NCBI RefSeq assembly: GCF_965638725.1 | Contig: NC_134953.1 | Location: 9,509,001-9,573,000, forward strand | Length of the DNA stretch: 64,000 bases | Direction of reading: 5' to 3' | Origin: Aptenodytes patagonicus | Taxonomy: Eukaryota > Chordata > Aves > Sphenisciformes > Spheniscidae | Shown: piece by piece, positions 59,700 through 64,000 of the stretch | Layout: the number at the start of each line of letters is the position of its first letter | Position numbering within the stretch: the first letter of the stretch is position 1 | Made by a program: the position numbers and the translations under genes | The notes under the pieces: model-generated | Databases searched by the model: none | Seen by the model: the letters and a program-made list of their open reading frames with translations, nothing else | What the model was told of the DNA's origin: nothing

Positions 59700-62399
59700 A
59701 ACTTGATGCAGCCAGTCTCCATATTGCCAGTCCCTCCACTTCTAATGTCCTCTAACTCATAGCCTTCATCTTGTTTTTTGTTAGTACCTCACTATATAAG
59801 TACTAGGTATACCATACCAGATTTTCAGCTCGCTTTTCCTACTTTATGCCCTTGACGGGCCTGTCAATAGTCAACTTCTATTTCTTTCTGTTTTTCATAA
59901 TGATTTCAGTTGTCAGTCCGGCACTTTGGGGACTCAACATATTATTAGCATAAGAAAACAAGGAGTGTACTGTAGGTAATTGTTTTGTTTATAGAATCTT
60001 TCCCAATTTCCATTGTGTATTTCTCCACTGAGAAATGAGTGCAGCCTCAGTTACCTGAGGCTGTAACATGTGTTGTTAGCATACTTTGAGTCTCTGTTTG
60101 CATTGTTATACCCTAGAACACGTCTTTAATCATCACAGTTGGAAATTACCTTGCTTAGCAATTTTAGTTTCTATTTTCTCAAAGAGAAATAAGTGATTGC
60201 ATGAGTCAAACCCAACAGCCTGTGTACAGTGTAGCCAGCCAAACCTGAATTCTGCGCCTGAGAGTGGAATTTGTTGCAGCTTCAAGCACTTTTTAATGGG
60301 GCTTTTTGTTTAAGTAAATGTGAAGGAAATGCCATCATTTCAGTATTCCTTCTTGCTAATAACTTACTGTGAGCTGCTTCCAATTTACATTTTTGCCTTC
60401 TTTTTTTCCATTTATTACTTCTTTGCCATCTTGAGGTGTTTATGTGAGGGAACCTGTTCTGACAGCTGGACAAGAGGTGGTGAGAAGCCTTTGAATGCAG
60501 GGCAGATGTCTGATGTGGAAACTTCAGGAGTCCAACATCCTGCAGGGAAACATTCTGGAGCTTTTAAGAGGCGGAGGTTTTTTTGCATATCACAGAAAGG
60601 ATCAGGGTGATTTGAAAGATATGTTTATTATTGGTTGAGATATGAGGGGATGAGTTGAACTGTCTTTTCTGCTAGATCACTGGTTGCTCTTATCCTATTA
60701 TTTTGTTTCTCGATCCCACAGTGAATTTGGGCTAAATTCTGTAAATGCTAATGGCTTTCCTTCATCACACACCTTGCTTTCCTAGCTGGATGGTCATGTT
60801 TATATTATCTGCCAGGGAAGTTGTTGCTGATGTTGATTATTTAAATATTGATCATTCGCTTTCAAATTTCCAGACCAATACATGTGGGAGAACTCACAGC
60901 TTTGTGCTTGTTAAGGCTCTGGTCATATTTAAATGGTATTTTTTTTAACCATCAGAGCCAGAAATTCTTGCCTTTAAATAGAAAATTTAGAGCTAGCTGT
61001 AGGAATCTAGCAGGTGATAGAGATATTTGGAATAAATAGGAGGACCCTTACTGTAATGGAATGCAAAGTAGCACAGTTTATTGCTGATGAATACTCGCTG
61101 ATAAAATAATCTTTGAAAAATACGCCAAAAATGCTAAGTCTCCAAGAGAATGCCAATAGCATGTGCCACTGGAATTGAAAGGATGAGACTACTATGTAGG
61201 AGGAATGTATAATAAAGACATACCATAGTATAGAAGTTGCAAGATGTTGCAACCTCATCAACCAGCTCTAAGCACTATTGATGCTTCTGGGTATACGAGG
61301 CAAAACCAGCATTTGATGCAATTCAAATGATCTAGTTGAGAACGCCGGGGGTTTGGGAGTGCTGCGATGCTGCTGAGCTGAGTGCTGAGCTCATGCAGCC
61401 CTCCAGGTTAGGGTAATAGAGCTGCTTTTCCCCTGCGTGGCTGGGTAGCAATGAAATCTACAGCAGCAGAGGGCTGTTGGTCAATGGATAATTTCATGTT
61501 GTATCTTATTTATTGTTTTTGAAAGCCAGAAAAAGCCAGATCAGAAAACTCATGGCTTTATTTTTTCTTGAAGAGCTGGAATGTGGATGGCTTAGATAAT
61601 TTAGTTTTTCATGGAATGGGCCTTCTACCTTGCTTAGCTGCACTTGAAAAATCTACTGAGGAGGAAGCACAGACCACCTGTCTTATTGTTCATGGTGCAT
61701 CATGTTGCACTTTCTGTGCTTGACTTAATGAAGTTAATTATTAACTTACTCTTGACCAACAAAAGTTACTTTTGCCTTGCTTTATTCGGTAAAGGAAGGA
61801 TGCCTCTCTCTCACTGTGGAATGCTGGATTAGACTGTCGGATGTCCTTTTAAAGTACCTAGTATTTGTCTGTCTCTTTGTAGAATTACAACATTAAGATA
61901 CGTAAGTGTAAGTTAAAGTGTGGTGTTATGAAGAGACTGTTAGCAGAATTACAATTCAAACTTGCAATTTAGTGATGTCTCAAAGTCTAAAGTTTGAGTA
62001 GTAGGTTTCAGTTCTGAAGGAAGTGGAGGAAGGTCCATTCTTAACACTGCACTGGGTGCGGATATACTTCCAAAATGGGATGCGGCTCATCTTGACTGTA
62101 AGTGGTTTTTGACAATATTATAGGTGAGTGATGTGAAAAAGTTAGGCTAGCAAGTCAGTCAGTCCAGCGTACATTTTTCCTGCTTTCTTGAGCACAGACC
62201 ACTGTGCTAAACTGTACTACTCTGTTACTCCTCGGCAGGATTTCAATGCAGGATTTTTTTACGTGCCTAAACATGGACTATGAGACGGATACACCCAATT
62301 TCACTGTAAAGTGGAGTTTGAACTGTCTCCTTGCAATAGAAGTAAATGAAGTTTGTCGTATGTTAGAAACTTAGTAGCTAAGTGCTCTTAAATGACACC

Positions 62400-62452
62400 G
62401 AATTTATTTAGGCCACTAAAAGGATACTGAATTTATTTAGGCTACTGAGATT
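62400..62452. repeat. Local tandem duplication, 29-bp period
   Basis: GAATTTATTTAGGCCACTAA recurs 29 bp later as GAATTTATTTAGGCTACT, with one mismatch. Confidence 0.75.
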
Positions 62453-64000
62453 TGGAAAAAAAATCCAGTGGTCTTTACATAAAATAAGGTTTGGAAGAGA
62501 TTTTGTTGTGATTTCACTTTGCAAAACAGAACTGAGCTGTAATTTTAATTATTAAGTCTTGAATATTCAACATTGCCAGTGGATAGCTATGTTGGATGGT
62601 AATACATGTAAATATGTTGGTTTAATTTAATAGTTGGTTCTAGGGGAAGGCAACAGGAAGGCAACACAATAGTCTGGATAAGCAATAGCGCTGCAAACAT
62701 GCTACAGACAATAGTCGATCTGTCAGCTGTGAAGAGCTGACTTCCAGGCTCCAACTGAAGTTGCATAGCCGTCTCTGTAAGGGTGGGAGCTCAGTGATCA
62801 AAAGGGCACCAAACAGGATGGATAACAATCAACTGAGGGATTTTTTTTTTTATGTGATGTTTTAAAATGATTAAAATTATTTTTATTGAGGGAAAAGTAC
62901 ATTTGAGTGGATTTAAATTCCACATTAAATACTATAAATAATTAAGATAATTTGTTCTAAATATACTTTAAAATCCCACTGCTTGTTGGCCACTAAAATT
63001 TTAGCAAATGAGATGCTGAATTGAAACTAGCACAAATGAACTGACAACCTAGCTTTTGACAATAAGTAGGTTTTTTAATTATAGCGTGGATATAACTGTT
63101 CTGATTGTTCCACGCTGTTTCTCAGCTTAGAATGAAAGATGAAAAAACAAGAAACTTTTATCTTTTAATGTTTGAGTGATAGCCTAGAGAGCTGAGAGGA
63201 TGAGATCCCCCTAGTTCTAAAAGTGTTTAGCATTGGTGCTTACCATCAATATCAATTTAATTCAGTTTGCTCTAAAGCCTTTTTCTTTTCCTTAAAGAAA
63301 ATACTGTCTCATAACTTCTGTCCACATGCAGTTGGAGATTAGTATGAATGTGAAATTCTCTTTTAGAAAACATGCCATATCACATTCACCATTTTCTGAA
63401 AGATAGTTCTGATTATTTAGTATAGTAATCTTAGGTAACTAACCTCCGTAAAGCAGAAACGCAGATCTTGCAAATACTCGGAAAATGAGGGGGGAAAAAA
63501 GGGTCTAAACATGAAAAAAAAATGTTTTTAGACATATGAGTGCCTAAAAATGTCAGGGGAAAAAAAAGGAATAATCTCTATAGGGGAAAATGAGAATTGA
63601 ATGTTATTCAGGTATTTTAATAAATGTATCTTTTAGAGTATCTTCCTTATTACCAAAGCAAGAAGCAAAATTTTGTGTATGAGGCTATAATATATTGTGT
63701 TAAAGCATAACTCAGCCTGTTCCTATATGCAAACCAGAATGCTGTCTCATCTTCTGCTCAGGATGCTGCACTTCCAAAGGCCAACACTGTTTTTGATGAG
63801 TGCTGGTATAATTGATGGTGGAACCCATGCATAGAAACAAATAAAAAGGGTGAGTTTTGCAGAATCAAATCATTGTTTGGAAGTATCTGTAGAAGGTTAA
63901 GTAAAACATTTATATTAGTTGGACAATAGGTGACACTTTCCTCTATTATGATTTCATCTTTGATATCTAAAAGTAAGAACTATCACTGAGAGCATAGATG

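Larger units (their letters stand above)
38658..64000 (+). other. Putative first intron of USP54 (continues beyond the window)
   Basis: About 25 kb with no recognised coding exon on either strand. I looked by eye for the conserved USP54 start and for the Cys-box region (GQNSCFLNS-type) and found neither. Contents are CR1 copies (47935, 51690, 56980, 58271), microsatellite runs and short local duplications, listed separately. The remaining sequence is AT-rich and unremarkable. Confidence 0.45.

Noticed and set aside
39200..64000. USP54 coding exons
   Set aside because: I looked by eye for the conserved N terminus and the Cys-box region and found none; the coding part probably begins beyond 64000.
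1..64000. CRISPR arrays, operons, ribosome binding sites, tRNA or rRNA genes
   Set aside because: No spaced direct-repeat array, no prokaryotic gene structure and no cloverleaf-forming tRNA or rRNA sequence was seen; the window is vertebrate nuclear DNA.

Overview
The window looks like nuclear DNA from a bird, probably a neoavian. Coding exons are short, intron-split and far apart. The repeats are CR1 LINEs of several ages plus one solo ERVL-type LTR with termini I recognise from neoavian genomes. There are also faint MIR/CORE-SINE-like relics, and one CpG island. The gene order SYNPO2L - MYOZ1 - (USP54), all on the + strand, matches the conserved vertebrate block at human 10q22. I recognised the species group and the genes from memory, not from a search.

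Layout. 1-2316: the last, very large coding exon of SYNPO2L, open from base 1, so its 5' exons lie outside the window. It is followed by a probable 4.3 kb 3' UTR ending near 6.62 kb. 6.6-13.6 kb: intergenic, with a minus-oriented solo LTR at 7399-7994. About 13.63-13.87 kb: a candidate MYOZ1 promoter and non-coding first exon with a perfect MEF2 site. 16045-30483: MYOZ1, reconstructed as five coding exons (885 bp, 294 residues) with matching splice phases; one intron is GC-AG. Tandem polyadenylation signals lie at 30764 and 30795. 31-38 kb: AT-rich intergenic DNA with an unexplained GC-richer block at 32.56-33.06 kb. 38.03-39.2 kb: a CpG island with three TCTCGCGAGA-type elements and a YY1 motif. 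This is most likely the promoter and non-coding first exon of USP54. 39.2-64 kb: no coding exon was recognised. It is best read as the first intron of USP54 and carries four CR1 copies, from ancient to young. The youngest (58271-59699, minus strand) keeps an uninterrupted 440-codon reverse transcriptase C-terminal reading frame.

SYNPO2L and MYOZ1 encode sarcomeric Z-disc proteins: an actin- and alpha-actinin-associated scaffold, and a calcineurin/alpha-actinin/filamin-binding calsarcin. Their adjacency and shared orientation make this a striated-muscle locus next to a broadly expressed CpG-island gene. I found no undescribed system. The most checkable unusual points are the GC-AG intron, the triple TCTCGCGAGA promoter, a muscle-type MEF2/E-box cluster in MYOZ1 intron 3, a perfect 18-bp-arm hairpin at 54465-54503, and the intact young CR1 reverse transcriptase frame.
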